The notes beneath the pieces are model-generated. The model made no database searches. It had not been told where the DNA came from and was given only the letters and a program-made list of their open reading frames with translations. The position numbers were made by a program, and so were the translations under genes. Of a stretch of DNA of 64,000 nt, positions 49,878 to 59,996 are shown in pieces (positions within the stretch are counted from its first letter, which is position 1; every line of letters starts with the position of its first letter). The stretch is from Synechococcus sp. PROS-9-1 (GTDB taxonomy: Bacteria; Cyanobacteriota; Cyanobacteriia; PCC-6307; Cyanobiaceae). The DNA lies in NCBI RefSeq assembly GCF_014279775.1, contig NZ_CP047961.1:62001-126000 (forward strand), given 5' to 3'.

Positions 49878-50645
49878 ATGCCCACAGATGGGCCTTCTGT
49901 AAAAGGAACCATTCTTGTGGTGGACGACGAGCCCGCAGTCAGACGGGTTCTGATCATGCGTCTGCAATTGGCTGGTTACAACGTCGTCTCGGCTGAGGAT
50001 GGAGAGCAGGCGTTGGAGATGTTTCATAACGAAGAGCCTGATCTCGTCGTCCTCGACGTGATGCTTCCAAAAATGGATGGCTTTGCTGTTTGCAGGCGCT
50101 TACGAGCTGAGTCCTGCGTGCCAATTATTTTTCTCTCGGCCTTGGAATCCATCTCGGAACGCGTGGCTGGCCTTGACCTCGGAGCTGACGACTATCTTCC
50201 AAAGCCCTTTAGCCCAAAGGAACTTGAAGCGCGCATCTCCACAATCCTGAGACGGGTGGGGTCCGGCGCTGCTACCTCCGAGCCTCGAGAGATCCCCAGT
50301 GGTCAAGGTGTGATGCGAGTTGGAGACTTAGTGGTTGATACCAATCGCCGTCAGGTGAACCGAGGAACCGAACGCATCGCCCTCACTTACACAGAATTCA
50401 GCCTTCTTGAATTGCTGTTTCGCGAGCCGGGTCATGTGGTGCCTAGGGCCGAAATTCTTGAACAGCTTTGGGGTTATCCGCCCCGGCGTGCGGCTGATCT
50501 CCGGGTTGTTGATGTATACGTTGCCCGTCTTCGCGGCAAGCTCGAACCCGACCCCCGCAACCCCGAGCTGATCCTCACCGTGAGAGGCATTGGCTATGCG
50601 TCCCAACGCATGGGTGAGCCCGCAGGAGCATCTGCCGCAGTTTGA
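49878..50645 (+). CDS. OmpR/PhoB-family response regulator
   Basis: A two-component regulator of 255 residues. The receiver has the acidic pair Asp16-Asp17, the phosphoacceptor Asp60 in VVLDVMLPKMDG, a conserved Ser in FLSALE and Lys in LPKPFSPKELEARI. After a linker, a winged-helix DNA-binding domain has ALTYTEFSLLELLF, PRAEILEQLWG and RVVDVYVARLRGKLE. Sequence near the receiver end (KPFSPKELEARI) and the effector region resembles the Ycf27/RpaB group of cyanobacteria, but I cannot separate paralogues by reading. No histidine kinase gene is adjacent. Confidence 0.92.
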   Translation: MPTDGPSVKGTILVVDDEPAVRRVLIMRLQLAGYNVVSAEDGEQALEMFHNEEPDLVVLDVMLPKMDGFAVCRRLRAESCVPIIFLSALESISERVAGLDLGADDYLPKPFSPKELEARISTILRRVGSGAATSEPREIPSGQGVMRVGDLVVDTNRRQVNRGTERIALTYTEFSLLELLFREPGHVVPRAEILEQLWGYPPRRAADLRVVDVYVARLRGKLEPDPRNPELILTVRGIGYASQRMGEPAGASAAV

Positions 50646-50716
50646 TGAATTTGGAGTGATCTGTTCGCTCTCGTGCCCGCCGCGGGGCAGGATGGCGCCC
50701 GACTGCTTCTTCTCTC

Positions 50717-52186
50717 TTGTCTGAACTTCGTGAGACCCGCTTGGAGAAGGCGAATGCTCTCAAAGCACAGGGGCAAGAGCCGTATGCGCTGCGTTTTGAT
50801 CTCACTGATCGCATGGCTCGCTTGCAAGCCGATCATGCTGATCTTGCGAACGGCACCGAGCGCGACCTAAAGGTTTCGGTTGCTGGCCGGGTGATGACCC
50901 GCCGGGTGATGGGCAAGCTTGCATTTTTCACCCTGGCGGACGAAACGGGAACGATCCAGTTGTTCCTGGAAAAAGCAACGCTTGGAGACAGCTTTGCTCA
51001 GCTCAGTTCCTTGGTGGATGCCGGAGACCTCATCGGAGTTCATGGCAGCTTGCGGCGCACAGATCGCGGTGAATTGTCCGTGAAGGTGAGTGAATGGCAG
51101 ATGCTCACCAAGTCTCTTCAGCCTCTGCCAGATAAATGGCATGGCCTCGCGGATGTGGAGAAGCGCTATCGCCAGCGCTATCTGGATTTGATCGTGACGC
51201 CGCAGTCCCGTGAGACGTTCCGGCGTCGGGCGATGGCCGTGAGTGCAATCCGCCGTTGGTTGGATGAACGCGACTTTCTAGAGATCGAAACACCGGTCTT
51301 GCAGTCCGAGGCCGGAGGCGCTGAGGCGCGACCGTTCATCACGCATCACAACACCCTCGATCTGCCTCTCTACTTGCGGATTGCCACGGAGCTCCATCTC
51401 AAACGGCTCGTGGTGGGTGGTTTTGAACGGGTGTATGAGCTTGGGCGGATCTTTCGCAACGAAGGGGTGAGCACGCGCCACAACCCTGAATTCACGTCGG
51501 TGGAGGTGTATCAGGCCTATGCCGATTACAACGACATGATGACGCTCACCGAACAGCTGATTGCTTCGGTGTGTGAGCAGGTGTGCGGTACAACCCGCAT
51601 CAGCTACCAGGGCGTGGACGTGGACCTGACGCCGTCTTGGAGGCGCGCCACGATGTATGAACTTGTGCAGGAGGCCACTGGCCTTGATTTCGCCAGCTTC
51701 AAGACCCGTGAGGCGGCTGTGGAGGCGATGCGAGCCGCCAATCTCCCGGCGCCGGATAAGGCCGACACCGTTGGACGGCTCTTGAACGAAGCGTTTGAGC
51801 ATGCTGTGGAACCGAAGTTGATCCAGCCCACCTTTGTGCTCGATTACCCGCAGGAAATTTCACCTCTGGCTCGTAAACATCGCAGCAAGCCCGGCCTAGT
51901 GGAGCGGTTTGAGTTGTTCATCGTGGGCCGAGAAACGGCCAATGCCTTTAGTGAGCTCACGGATCCTTTGGATCAAAGAGGGCGTATGGAGCTCCAGCAG
52001 GAGCGTCGTGCTGCTGGAGATGTGGAAGCCAGCGGAGTGGATGAGGATTTCATCCAGGCCCTCGAAGTGGGGATGCCCCCCACTGGTGGACTTGGAATCG
52101 GGATTGATCGCTTGGTGATGCTGCTCACCGATAGCCCCTCGATTCGGGATGTCATTGCCTTTCCGTTGATGCGACCGGAGGGGTGA
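50717..52186 (+). CDS. lysS: Lysyl-tRNA synthetase, class II
   Basis: LysS charges tRNA-Lys. The 489-residue protein has the OB-fold anticodon domain ([19 protein letters not shown], about 56-74). The class II core shows motif 1 ([21 protein letters not shown], read in segments), motif 2 ([15 protein letters not shown]) and motif 3 ([12 protein letters not shown]). The start is a TTG at 50717 ([12 protein letters not shown] region); no ATG precedes it. It follows the response regulator by 71 bases. Confidence 0.95.
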   Translation: MSELRETRLEKANALKAQGQEPYALRFDLTDRMARLQADHADLANGTERDLKVSVAGRVMTRRVMGKLAFFTLADETGTIQLFLEKATLGDSFAQLSSLVDAGDLIGVHGSLRRTDRGELSVKVSEWQMLTKSLQPLPDKWHGLADVEKRYRQRYLDLIVTPQSRETFRRRAMAVSAIRRWLDERDFLEIETPVLQSEAGGAEARPFITHHNTLDLPLYLRIATELHLKRLVVGGFERVYELGRIFRNEGVSTRHNPEFTSVEVYQAYADYNDMMTLTEQLIASVCEQVCGTTRISYQGVDVDLTPSWRRATMYELVQEATGLDFASFKTREAAVEAMRAANLPAPDKADTVGRLLNEAFEHAVEPKLIQPTFVLDYPQEISPLARKHRSKPGLVERFELFIVGRETANAFSELTDPLDQRGRMELQQERRAAGDVEASGVDEDFIQALEVGMPPTGGLGIGIDRLVMLLTDSPSIRDVIAFPLMRPEG

Positions 52187-52230
52187 CCTGTCAGCATGGA
52201 TAATTAACCCAGTGGCAGGGTCCAATTCCG

Positions 52231-52494
52231 ATGAGTGGTGAGCGCGTAGGTTTCCGCTTCAAACACGCCGATGCGGTGGTCAAGCGCAATCCGCAGGGGC
52301 GGTCCCGTCGAGGATGGGTGATGGAACCAGTGGAGCAGACCACGAGCCGAGGCACCAAGATGCCCGCTTATCGAATCCGCTGGCGTGACAGTGAGCGGCC
52401 TGAAATTGTGCTTCAGCACATGCTGATCGCTGATCCAGACCCCACCCCTCCACCTGAAAATGTGAGCCTCGAGCCACCCGCACCCAAGGCTTGA
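52231..52494 (+). CDS. Conserved small protein of unknown function
   Basis: An 87-residue soluble protein I do not recognise. The first 70 residues alternate charged and hydrophobic positions (VGFRFKHADAVVKRNPQGRS, YRIRWRDSERPEIVLQHMLI), compatible with a small beta-rich fold of SH3/KOW type. The C-terminal 20 residues are Pro-rich. It starts 44 bases after lysS on the same strand and converges on the hercynine operon with 22 bases between stops. Confidence 0.7.
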   Translation: MSGERVGFRFKHADAVVKRNPQGRSRRGWVMEPVEQTTSRGTKMPAYRIRWRDSERPEIVLQHMLIADPDPTPPPENVSLEPPAPKA

Positions 52495-52516
52495 TTGAGA
52501 GCCATTGCAAGCTTGA

Positions 52517-53002
52517 TTAGCTGAGCCCTTTGCTGCGCCTCAGCTCTTCGAGCTCTTGTTGTGCTTCGAATAGGGCCCAATCCTCATCCAGGCGAAGCCT
52601 TGATGAGGATTGCTGTCCTTGACTTTTAAGGCTGTTGAGCTGCTCTTCGAGTTCGGCGAACTGAAGGCCCAGGGCCTCGAACTCGTTCCAGAGCTCGCGA
52701 CCTTGCTGCATCAGACCAACAACATGCTGATCAGCCCGTTGCGCGAGTTCAAGGGCGCCAGCCCCACGTGCTTTCTCGCCCCGCTTTGTCCAGGCTTGGA
52801 CCTGTTCGGCGAGCGTGAGCAGTTGGCGGCGTAATTCCCTCGCTTGGAGTTGCTGCTGCCCGCGACGATTGTGAAGATCCCTTTGGCGGTCTTGAAGGTG
52901 CTGTTCCTGCAGTAATTGATCCTGGCTGGGATTGCTGCGCAAAAACTGTTCCAGCCGTTCTTCCAGGCTGCGTTCGAGGTTGTCCAGCCAGGTGGGGCTC
53001 AT
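52517..53002 (-). CDS. Hercynine-operon-associated protein, coiled coil
   Basis: A 161-residue protein dominated by Gln, Glu, Leu and Arg with long heptad-like stretches (LQDRQRDLHNRRGQQQLQAR, LQFAELEEQLNSLKSQ). It is predicted to be mostly helical coiled coil with no membrane segment. It is the last gene of the egtB-egtD operon, overlapping the preceding gene by 4 bases (ATGA). From memory, cyanobacterial genomes carry a 'hercynine metabolism protein' in this position; its function is not known. Catalytic residues are absent, so a scaffold or partner role is more likely than an enzymatic one (inference). Confidence 0.75.
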   Translation of the reverse strand: MSPTWLDNLERSLEERLEQFLRSNPSQDQLLQEQHLQDRQRDLHNRRGQQQLQARELRRQLLTLAEQVQAWTKRGEKARGAGALELAQRADQHVVGLMQQGRELWNEFEALGLQFAELEEQLNSLKSQGQQSSSRLRLDEDWALFEAQQELEELRRSKGLS

Positions 53003-53232
53003 GGGATTGGATCCGGTGCGCTCGTGATCAATGGAGCTTCGATTTCCTGCTCCAGCGGATTGATCGCACCTTCCCGTGAACGGAGCAATAGCTGGGTGAG
53101 ACGGGCGACCGAGCCCTCCCCGAGCTCAAGAGCACCCAAACGATCGAAGGCGTTGCGGTACACCGTTTCCAGCTCTTCGATCAGGGTCTCTCGTTGTAAA
53201 CGGACTGTGGCCCGTTGCTCGTCGCGACTCAT
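52999..53232 (-). CDS. Hercynine-operon-associated small protein
   Basis: A 77-residue protein starting MSRDEQRATVRLQRETLIEE, with one or two amphipathic helices (ETLIEELETVYRNAFDRLGAL, read in segments) and an acidic C-terminus with Pro. It lies 27 bases after egtD and overlaps the next gene by 4 bases. It matches my recollection of the 'hercynine metabolism small protein' found beside egtB/egtD in marine cyanobacteria. No known motif; a protein-protein adaptor is the most likely reading. Confidence 0.75.
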   Translation of the reverse strand: MSRDEQRATVRLQRETLIEELETVYRNAFDRLGALELGEGSVARLTQLLLRSREGAINPLEQEIEAPLITSAPDPIP

Positions 53233-53259
53233 GGCTCAGCAGGGATGAAGGTCTGGATC

Positions 53260-54240
53260 TCAGTCTGTGGCTTCTAGGAGATGTAAGGAGAGATCGTCAT
53301 CTGGATCATGCCAGCGGCGCACCCAGCGCCATCCGGCCTGTTGCGCTAACGCAACAGCGCGTTCAGGGCTGTATTTGAGGCTGTATTCGGTGATCAGTGG
53401 TTCATCGCACCTGAACGTCCAACTGTGATCGGCGATCCTGACCACTTGGTCGCAGCTGCTGATCAAGGCCATCTGCACCCTCTGCTGGTCGGCTTGCCAA
53501 CGCGCTTGGTATTGAAAGGATTGGGGGTCAAAATTCGCTCCTAAATCGGCATTGAGGCGATGCAGCAAGTTGCGTGCAAAGGCGGCTGAGATGCCAGCGG
53601 CGTCGTTGTAGGCCGCTTCGAGGCGGACCTTGCTCTTGGGTTGGTCCAGACCAAGCAGGAGAGGTCCCCCCTTCAGCAACTGCTTGAAATGGCGGAGTAG
53701 CCGGACGGCATCGTGCTGCTCAAAATTGCCGAGCGAGCTGCCGGGAAAGAAACCGATGCGGCGTTGATCTCGCAGCAATGGGTGCTCAGGCACTGCTTTA
53801 AGCGTGCTGTGATCGCAGCAAATTCCCAGCATCGGCACCCCTGGGTGGCGTTGCTGCAGAGCTGCGGTGGCCTTGCCTAGATGCTCGGCACTGATGTCGA
53901 GGGCCACGTAGGCGGCGGGATGGATCGCGTCGAGAAGAGGCCCTACTTTTTGGGCGCTGCCAGCCCCGAATTCAACAATCACCCCTCCACCGATGGCTAA
54001 CGCAATCTCGGGGGCAGCCAACTCGAGCAGAGCAATTTCGGTGCGCGTGAGGCTGTATTCGGGTTGCTCACAGATGCGATCGAACAGGCGTGAGCCCTCC
54101 TCGTCATAGAGAAACCAAGCCGGGAGTTGGCGGGGACAACGATTGAGCCCGATCCGCACGAGCTGTTCCATATCCGCTGCTGGCGGATGGAGGTCGATCA
54201 GTTCGGGTTTTTGATCAGTCTGTTGAGAGGTGGTGGTCAT
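53260..54240 (-). CDS. egtD: L-histidine N-alpha-methyltransferase
   Basis: EgtD trimethylates the alpha-amino group of histidine with three S-adenosylmethionine to make hercynine, the first step of ergothioneine synthesis. The 326-residue protein has FLYDEEGSRLFD (about 43-54), EYSLTRTE (61-68), the SAM-binding FGAGSAQKV (91-99) and GFFPGSSLGNF, the family marks. Its ATG overlaps the egtB stop by 4 bases. It depends on SAM recycling; ahcY is about 9 kb away but on an independent transcript. Confidence 0.95.
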   Translation of the reverse strand: MTTTSQQTDQKPELIDLHPPAADMEQLVRIGLNRCPRQLPAWFLYDEEGSRLFDRICEQPEYSLTRTEIALLELAAPEIALAIGGGVIVEFGAGSAQKVGPLLDAIHPAAYVALDISAEHLGKATAALQQRHPGVPMLGICCDHSTLKAVPEHPLLRDQRRIGFFPGSSLGNFEQHDAVRLLRHFKQLLKGGPLLLGLDQPKSKVRLEAAYNDAAGISAAFARNLLHRLNADLGANFDPQSFQYQARWQADQQRVQMALISSCDQVVRIADHSWTFRCDEPLITEYSLKYSPERAVALAQQAGWRWVRRWHDPDDDLSLHLLEATD

Positions 54241-55469
54241 CGGGCCAAGCGCAGGCCAGCCGCCATCCAGCGGCTAGAGGGAGCAAAAAAATTGCGGTAG
54301 GTGTTGCGGGCATGCCCCTCTGGGGTGAGCTGGCTGCTGCCCCGCAACACAAACTGGGAGGTCATGAATTTGCCGTTGTACTCGCCCACAGCTCCTTGCG
54401 CTGCTTGAAATCCGGGATAGGGCCGGTAGGGACTTGCGGTCCATTGCCAAAGCTCAGCATGGCTTTGCTTGAGCTGCAGCCCGTGCTCCTGGGCGGCCAT
54501 CTCCCATTCGGCCTCCGTTGGTAAGCGGGCTCCCGCCCAACGCGCGTAGGCATCGGCTTCAAACCAGCTGAGATGACGCACAGGGCGATGGTCTTTTAAC
54601 GGGCAGCGGCCTGCCAGGGTGAATTCCCAGGCCCAAGCTTGCTGTTCACCACACTGCGCTTGGCGCCAGTAACGCGGTGCTTTCCACTGCCGCTCTGTGC
54701 GGATGGCCCAGCCTTCACTCATCCAGAGTTCGGGGCGCATATAGCCGCCGTCCTCGATAAAAGCTCTGTAGTCGCCGTTGCTCACTAAGCGATCGGCCAG
54801 GTCATAGGGCTCGAGCCAAACGCGATGCCGTGGTTCCTCATTGTCGAAATGGAAGCGATGGGCGTTGTTGGTGCTGCTGTGTTGTTGGGTGTCTTGACCG
54901 ATCTCCACCAGCCCCCCCGCACACTGCAGCCAAACGGGAGTTGTCCCATCGTTGGGAGAGGCTTTGGGCTCGTGCCAATCCGTTCGGTAAGCCGGTTCCA
55001 AGGGCTGACGGCTGAAGGCATCGAGAAGATCCATCAACATCAACTCCTGATGCTGTTGCTCGTGCTGAAGGCCCAGTTCCACGAGCTCCAGCCAGGGGGA
55101 GGTGGAATCTCCTTTGCGTTGGAGCAGGTTTTCCAGGGCCTGGTTCACCTTGTGCCGCCAAGCGATCACCTCTGCCATTGGTGGCCTGCTGAGTAAGCCC
55201 CGTTGCGGTCTGGGTTGCCGAGGACCAACCGCGTCGTAATAGGAGTTGAACAGATAGTTCCAGCGGTGATCTGCCCCTTCGTAACCAGGGCAATGGGGGA
55301 TCAAAACAAAGGTTTCGAAAAACCAGGTGGTATGAGCGAGATGCCATTTGGGTGGGCTCGCATCGGCCATGCCCTGGAGGCAGAGGTCTTCGGCTTCAAG
55401 CGGCTCAATCAACACTTCGCTGGTGCGGCGCACGTACATCAGCCGGCTGAGCAGCGTGCCGGAGTCCAT
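54237..55469 (-). CDS. egtB: Hercynine oxygenase / sulfoxide synthase EgtB
   Basis: EgtB is the non-haem iron enzyme that joins a thiol donor (gamma-glutamylcysteine or cysteine) to hercynine with O2, forming the sulfoxide precursor of ergothioneine. The 410-residue protein has an N-terminal DinB-like domain with iron ligands likely from WHLAHTTWFFE (His46) and HEQQHQE (His136, His140), and a C-terminal FGE-sulfatase-like domain with LRGSSQLTPEGHARNTYRNFF (read in segments). Typical members have RGGS; here it is RGSS. First gene of the four-gene operon, divergent from the kinase gene with 97 bases between starts. The donor thiol cannot be told. Confidence 0.93.
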   Translation of the reverse strand: MDSGTLLSRLMYVRRTSEVLIEPLEAEDLCLQGMADASPPKWHLAHTTWFFETFVLIPHCPGYEGADHRWNYLFNSYYDAVGPRQPRPQRGLLSRPPMAEVIAWRHKVNQALENLLQRKGDSTSPWLELVELGLQHEQQHQELMLMDLLDAFSRQPLEPAYRTDWHEPKASPNDGTTPVWLQCAGGLVEIGQDTQQHSSTNNAHRFHFDNEEPRHRVWLEPYDLADRLVSNGDYRAFIEDGGYMRPELWMSEGWAIRTERQWKAPRYWRQAQCGEQQAWAWEFTLAGRCPLKDHRPVRHLSWFEADAYARWAGARLPTEAEWEMAAQEHGLQLKQSHAELWQWTASPYRPYPGFQAAQGAVGEYNGKFMTSQFVLRGSSQLTPEGHARNTYRNFFAPSSRWMAAGLRLAR

Positions 55470-55566
55470 GGCAGGTTGTTGCTCGGGACAGTGACCTTAG
55501 TGAGGCCAAGCTGGAGGTGCTTTCGTACAAGTCCCCCTAGCATCAGCCCATGGAGGCAATGTCGTT

Positions 55567-57558
55567 GTGATCGGCACTCTGCTGGCTGAGCGCTATCGCT
55601 TGGATCAATGTCTGACGTCAGACAAGTGCGCACCCCAGGGCAAGCTTTGGCGTGGCGCCGATGTATTGGCTTCAGATGCTCCAGTGGCACTGCGGCAGCT
55701 TCAAGATCCTGAGGCGCAAGACCGGTTTCGTCAGCTTTGGCCAGCGATGCAATCTGTGCTTCACCCGCTGATCCCACGATTCGGAGGACTGCTGGAGGAC
55801 TTGGATTCGCTCTGGCTGGTGAGGGAGTGGCAAGAAGGATCCAGCTTTGGGCAGATTCAGCAGCAGCGGCGCGAGCGTCAGCTGGTGTTTGGTGGCGGCG
55901 AAGTGCTGCTGTTGTTGCGTCAGCTCCTCCCCGTGTTGGGCGTTCTCCATGGCAAGGGACTGGTCCATGGCGACATCAATCCGAGCAATCTTCTGCGCCG
56001 TGATCAGGATGGATTGCCGGTTTTGCTGGATTTTGGTCTGCTTCAAAACCTGGGTACCGCTCCGCTCCTAGGCGCCACGGCCAGCTATGCCCCGAGGGGG
56101 CAAGGCCGCGGCGAGATGGCAGCGCCATGGATGGATTTGCATGCTTTGGGTGTGACGGCCTTGACGTTGCTGAGCGGGCGGGCGCCTGAGGCTTTGCTGC
56201 CGGTGGATGCCAGCGAATGGCAATGTCCCCCAGGCCTCGAAATCCATGAGGGCTTCCGCGAGGTGTTGGAACGCTTGCTCAGTGAGGTTCCAGGGCGTCG
56301 TTTTGAGCAGGCAAGGGAGGTTTTACAGGCCTTGAAAGCGGTTCCCATGCCTGAATCGACCGGTCCGATGCCGAGTTCTGAGCGAACGGTCGTGCTCGCG
56401 CCTGTGGTGCTGGATTCTGCTGAAGTCCCTGCTGCCCTTCCGCAGGCTGTTGGCTCGCCTTCCTCCCAGCCTCGCCGGCGTCAGCGCGCCGATGAGCGCG
56501 AAGTGGCGGCAGAAGGACGGCTATGGCCTGTGGTGATTGCCCTGTTGTTGTCGGCGGTGGTTGGCACGGCTATTGGCTGGTTCCTTCTCAGCCGCGGCAA
56601 TGCTCCATCTGGTGTGCCATCTACGGATCGAGATGTGGTGGGCCGCTCGCCGACGGCCAGCCTTCCGCCAGCAGAGGTGGATCAGCGTCAACAACTTCTC
56701 AGTCGATTAACAGCTCTGCAGGTAAACCGCAGCTGGTTTTTGCAGGTTGTGGATGCCAGCTTGTTAGCCCGTTTCCCGGAGCGGAGCGGTCGCTTACCCA
56801 GTGATTCCCTTGAAGATGCTCCCCTGCGCAAGGTTTGGAACGAGCTAGCCAACGAGTGGTTAGCCAGGGTGGAGCAGTTGCCTCCAGGCTTGCGCAGTCG
56901 ACTGGGGACACTTGATCCAAAGGATTGGCAGACCCAGCGTCAGGCCCTTGTTGCTCAAGGTGTGAATGACAGGGTGGTGGAGCAGATGGTCTCTGTGGCG
57001 GCCAACACCCTGCTGCCGGGTGTGGCCTTTGGGACCAAGCCACCCGATCCATTCCGGCAGCTTTGGTACGCCGCTGCCTTGCGCAGTCTGGAGGAGGTGA
57101 AGATTGAAAGGGTGAAGGCAAGGTCTGAGATCGCCACAGTTCTGTCCAGTCGAGTACCAGCCGATAGCGCCCGCCTGATTTCGATTGAGGTTCCAGCCAA
57201 TCGTCGGCTGGTGCTCGGCATTAACGGAACACCGTTGATGCAGATGACCGTCTATGCCGCTGACGGCTCTGTGGCTGCCGAAAGGGGGCCTTTGCGAGTG
57301 GTCACCCTGGCGGCTGATGTGGGCACACCTGTGCAGGTGCTCGTAACCAATGAAGGCGTCGCCTCCGGCCTGCTGACCCTGTCTTGTCGAGCAGACCTGC
57401 CAAGGGTGGATCGCAATCCGATTGCCGATCCGGCGACTGGAGCGCAGGGACCGATTGAAGCGTTGCCAGAACCTCCTGGCCCGAAGCCAGCGGGCGTGAA
57501 CGAGAACGTCTCCCAGGAGCTATCCGATCAGCCAGAAGCGGGGCTGCTGAGTCAGTAG
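55567..57558 (+). CDS. Membrane-anchored Ser/Thr protein kinase-like protein with atypical catalytic motifs
   Basis: A 663-residue protein. Residues 8-260 form a kinase-like domain: the strand that normally has VAIK reads VALR (Arg43 instead of Lys), the catalytic loop is HGDINPSN (134-141; Asp136 kept, HRD and Lys changed) and DFG (155-157) is intact. The APE-type end reads YAPRG. A Pro-rich linker follows, then one helix ([20 protein letters not shown], about 318-340). The C-terminal 320 residues, probably outside the cytoplasm, have no match I recognise. Start is GTG 55567. It overlaps smpB by 7 bases at the 3' end. Confidence 0.82.
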   Translation: MIGTLLAERYRLDQCLTSDKCAPQGKLWRGADVLASDAPVALRQLQDPEAQDRFRQLWPAMQSVLHPLIPRFGGLLEDLDSLWLVREWQEGSSFGQIQQQRRERQLVFGGGEVLLLLRQLLPVLGVLHGKGLVHGDINPSNLLRRDQDGLPVLLDFGLLQNLGTAPLLGATASYAPRGQGRGEMAAPWMDLHALGVTALTLLSGRAPEALLPVDASEWQCPPGLEIHEGFREVLERLLSEVPGRRFEQAREVLQALKAVPMPESTGPMPSSERTVVLAPVVLDSAEVPAALPQAVGSPSSQPRRRQRADEREVAAEGRLWPVVIALLLSAVVGTAIGWFLLSRGNAPSGVPSTDRDVVGRSPTASLPPAEVDQRQQLLSRLTALQVNRSWFLQVVDASLLARFPERSGRLPSDSLEDAPLRKVWNELANEWLARVEQLPPGLRSRLGTLDPKDWQTQRQALVAQGVNDRVVEQMVSVAANTLLPGVAFGTKPPDPFRQLWYAAALRSLEEVKIERVKARSEIATVLSSRVPADSARLISIEVPANRRLVLGINGTPLMQMTVYAADGSVAAERGPLRVVTLAADVGTPVQVLVTNEGVASGLLTLSCRADLPRVDRNPIADPATGAQGPIEALPEPPGPKPAGVNENVSQELSDQPEAGLLSQ

Positions 57559-58046
57559 CGGGCTATGGCGTCCCGGGTTTCTTTCTTGACCTGCTTGTCT
57601 TTGGCAGCGGCCCGCTTGTCATGGAGCTTGCGTCCCTTGCCCAAGCCGATTGTCAGCTTGATCCATGACCCCTGCAGGTGCAGGTTGAGGGGAATCAGGG
57701 TGAGCCCTTTTTGCTCCAGGTGACCCCGTAATTTGTCGATTTCGCGGCGATGGGCGAGGAGGCGCCTCACCCGCAGTGGCTCGTGATTGAAATAGCGGCT
57801 GGCATGGGTGTGCGGGGAGATATGAACGTTGTGAAGGTGCAGTTCTCCGCGCCTGATCAGGCAGAAGCCATCGCGAAGATTGGCCTGCCCAGCACGCACC
57901 GACTTCACCTCGGTCCCCAGAAGTTCGATTCCCGTTTCTAGGGTTTCGAGAATCTCGTACTGGTGCCTTGCCAGTCGGTTGTCGGCCAGCAGGCGATTGG
58001 CCGCTGCTCTTGCCGCTGCACTCTTCTTGCCGCCTCCCTTGCCCAT
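57552..58046 (-). CDS. smpB: SsrA-binding protein SmpB
   Basis: SmpB binds tmRNA and delivers it to stalled ribosomes for trans-translation. The 164-residue product has a Gly/Lys/Ala-rich start, [31 protein letters not shown], and a basic C-terminal tail [16 protein letters not shown] ending TRDAIARY. The tail is needed for ribosome contacts. The ssrA gene itself is not seen here. Divergent from ruvB with 64 bases between starts. Confidence 0.96.
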   Translation of the reverse strand: MGKGGGKKSAAARAAANRLLADNRLARHQYEILETLETGIELLGTEVKSVRAGQANLRDGFCLIRRGELHLHNVHISPHTHASRYFNHEPLRVRRLLAHRREIDKLRGHLEQKGLTLIPLNLHLQGSWIKLTIGLGKGRKLHDKRAAAKDKQVKKETRDAIARY

Positions 58047-58110
58047 CTCGCGTCAGGCCCCACGGCCGATCGGTCTCCCGACCTTATCCAGCTATCGGTA
58101 CCCTGCGAGC

Positions 58111-59190
58111 ATGGCGATTGTTTCTTCCAACGCTGGATCCTCCAAGGGAGCTCCCCGACCGAAGCCGTCGCGGGTGGTGGATGCAACGTGCCAACAGGAT
58201 GAAACGGCCGAGCTGAGCGCCACGAAGGAAGACGGCCTGAGGCCGCGTCGTTTTGACGATTACATCGGTCAGCGCGAACTTAAGCAGGTGCTTGGGATTG
58301 CCATTCAGGCGGCGATGGGTCGGGGTGAGGCCCTCGACCATGTGTTGCTGTATGGCCCTCCGGGCTTGGGTAAAACCACCATGGCGATGGTGTTGGCAGA
58401 GGAATTAGGGGTCACCTGCCGGATCACCAGCGCTCCGGCTCTGGAGCGTCCACGCGACATTGTTGGCCTGCTCGTGAATTTGCAGCCGAAGGAGGTGCTC
58501 TTTATTGATGAGATTCATCGGCTCACCCGCGTTGCCGAAGAGCTCCTCTATCCGGCAATGGAAGACCGACGCCTCGATCTCACCGTTGGCAAAGGCAGTA
58601 CGGCGCGAACGCGTGCCTTGGAGTTGCCGCCCTTCACCCTGGTGGGCGCCACCACAAGGGCCGGTGCACTCAGCTCTCCCCTGCGCGATCGCTTTGGACT
58701 GATTCAGCGGCTGGAGTTTTACGGACAAGACGATCTCCAAGCGATTGTGATGCGGGCGGCTGGTCTGTTGAAGCTGCAGCTTTCCCCGGAGGCTTGCGCC
58801 GAGATTGCCCGACGTTGTCGGGGCACCCCCCGGATTGCTAACCGTCTGTTGCGCCGGGTGCGGGATGTGGCCTGTGTGCGTGAGGTGTCTGGCTGCATCG
58901 ATGTGCAGTTGGTGGATGAAGCGCTCACGCTGCATCGTGTGGATGGCAAGGGCCTTGATGCCAGTGACCGTCGCCTTTTGGAACTATTGCTTCAGTCCCA
59001 TGGCGGCGGTCCCGTCGGTCTCGACACCTTGGCCGCGGCGCTTGGTGAGGATCCCACCACCCTGGAAGCGGTGGTGGAGCCCTATTTGCTTCAGCTCGGC
59101 TTTCTACAGCGCACTCCCCGGGGACGGGTGGTTACGCCCGCTGGCCGAGGCCATCTGGGATGGCCCGCGGATGAGGGAGATGCGGCATGA
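58111..59190 (+). CDS. ruvB: Holliday junction branch migration ATPase RuvB
   Basis: RuvB is the AAA+ motor of RuvAB that drives Holliday junction branch migration. The 359-residue protein, started at ATG 58111, has Walker [21 protein letters not shown] Walker B, the sensor-1 GATTRAGAL, arginine finger region [14 protein letters not shown] and a C-terminal winged helix with [11 protein letters not shown]. An N-terminal extension of about 45 residues precedes the usual [12 protein letters not shown] following TPR gene overlaps its stop. Confidence 0.96.
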   Translation: MAIVSSNAGSSKGAPRPKPSRVVDATCQQDETAELSATKEDGLRPRRFDDYIGQRELKQVLGIAIQAAMGRGEALDHVLLYGPPGLGKTTMAMVLAEELGVTCRITSAPALERPRDIVGLLVNLQPKEVLFIDEIHRLTRVAEELLYPAMEDRRLDLTVGKGSTARTRALELPPFTLVGATTRAGALSSPLRDRFGLIQRLEFYGQDDLQAIVMRAAGLLKLQLSPEACAEIARRCRGTPRIANRLLRRVRDVACVREVSGCIDVQLVDEALTLHRVDGKGLDASDRRLLELLLQSHGGGPVGLDTLAAALGEDPTTLEAVVEPYLLQLGFLQRTPRGRVVTPAGRGHLGWPADEGDAA

Positions 59191-59996
59191 GCTTTGATCT
59201 CAAGCGTTGGTTCTCCGTTTTGTTAGTTGCCTTCGGGGTTGTGGCGCTGCTTGGGGCTGATCCAGCTTTTGCTGAATCGCTTCCTAATGGTCAGCACCGT
59301 CAATTGTTTGAACAGGCCCTGCGCTTCAGCCGTCAGGGCGACCCGCAGAGGGCCCTCGAGGGATGGGATCGGGTGCTGGAGCTGGCTCCGGATGACGCTG
59401 CTGCCTGGAGCAACCGCGGCAATGTTCGTTTGGTTTTAGGTGACACCGAGGGGGCGATCGCTGATCAAACCAAGGCGATCGAGCTCGCCCCAGAAGAATC
59501 GGACCCCCACCTCAATCGAGGCACGGCTGAGGAGGCCTTGCAGGATTGGACGGCAGCCGAGCAGGATTACAACTGGATTTTGAAGCGGGATCCTCAAGAT
59601 GCTTCGGCGCTCTACAACCTCGGCAATGTGCGTGGCTCTGAAGGCGACTGGAAATCCGCTGAAAGCCTTTATGGGCGTGCCGCTGAGGCTCGTCCTGGGT
59701 TTGCGATGGCGCGCTCCAGCAGGGCGCTGGCTCTTTACCAACTTGAGGCCTTTGACGACGCTGAGCGGGAGATGCGCAACTTGATCCGTCGTTATCCGAT
59801 GTTTGCGGATGCGCGCGCTGGTTTAAGTGCCTTGCTTTGGATCCGTGGCTCTAAGGGCGAGGCCGAAAGCAACTGGGCGGCGGCTTCTGGCTTGGATCCC
59901 AGTTATCGCGAAGCCGATTGGTTGCTCCAGGTGCGGCGCTGGCCGCCACGCCCTGTTGCTGATTTACAGCGTTTGCTGGCTCTGGAGAGTCCATGA
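59187..59996 (+). CDS. Exported TPR-repeat protein
   Basis: A 269-residue protein with a signal peptide ([22 protein letters not shown], likely cleavage after AFA at about 29). At least five tetratricopeptide-like repeats follow (for example [38 protein letters not shown]). TPR arrays mediate protein-protein contacts; targets are unknown, and thylakoid lumen or periplasm is likely. Overlaps ruvB (ATGA) and the following amidohydrolase (ATGA). Confidence 0.88.
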   Translation: MSFDLKRWFSVLLVAFGVVALLGADPAFAESLPNGQHRQLFEQALRFSRQGDPQRALEGWDRVLELAPDDAAAWSNRGNVRLVLGDTEGAIADQTKAIELAPEESDPHLNRGTAEEALQDWTAAEQDYNWILKRDPQDASALYNLGNVRGSEGDWKSAESLYGRAAEARPGFAMARSSRALALYQLEAFDDAEREMRNLIRRYPMFADARAGLSALLWIRGSKGEAESNWAAASGLDPSYREADWLLQVRRWPPRPVADLQRLLALESP

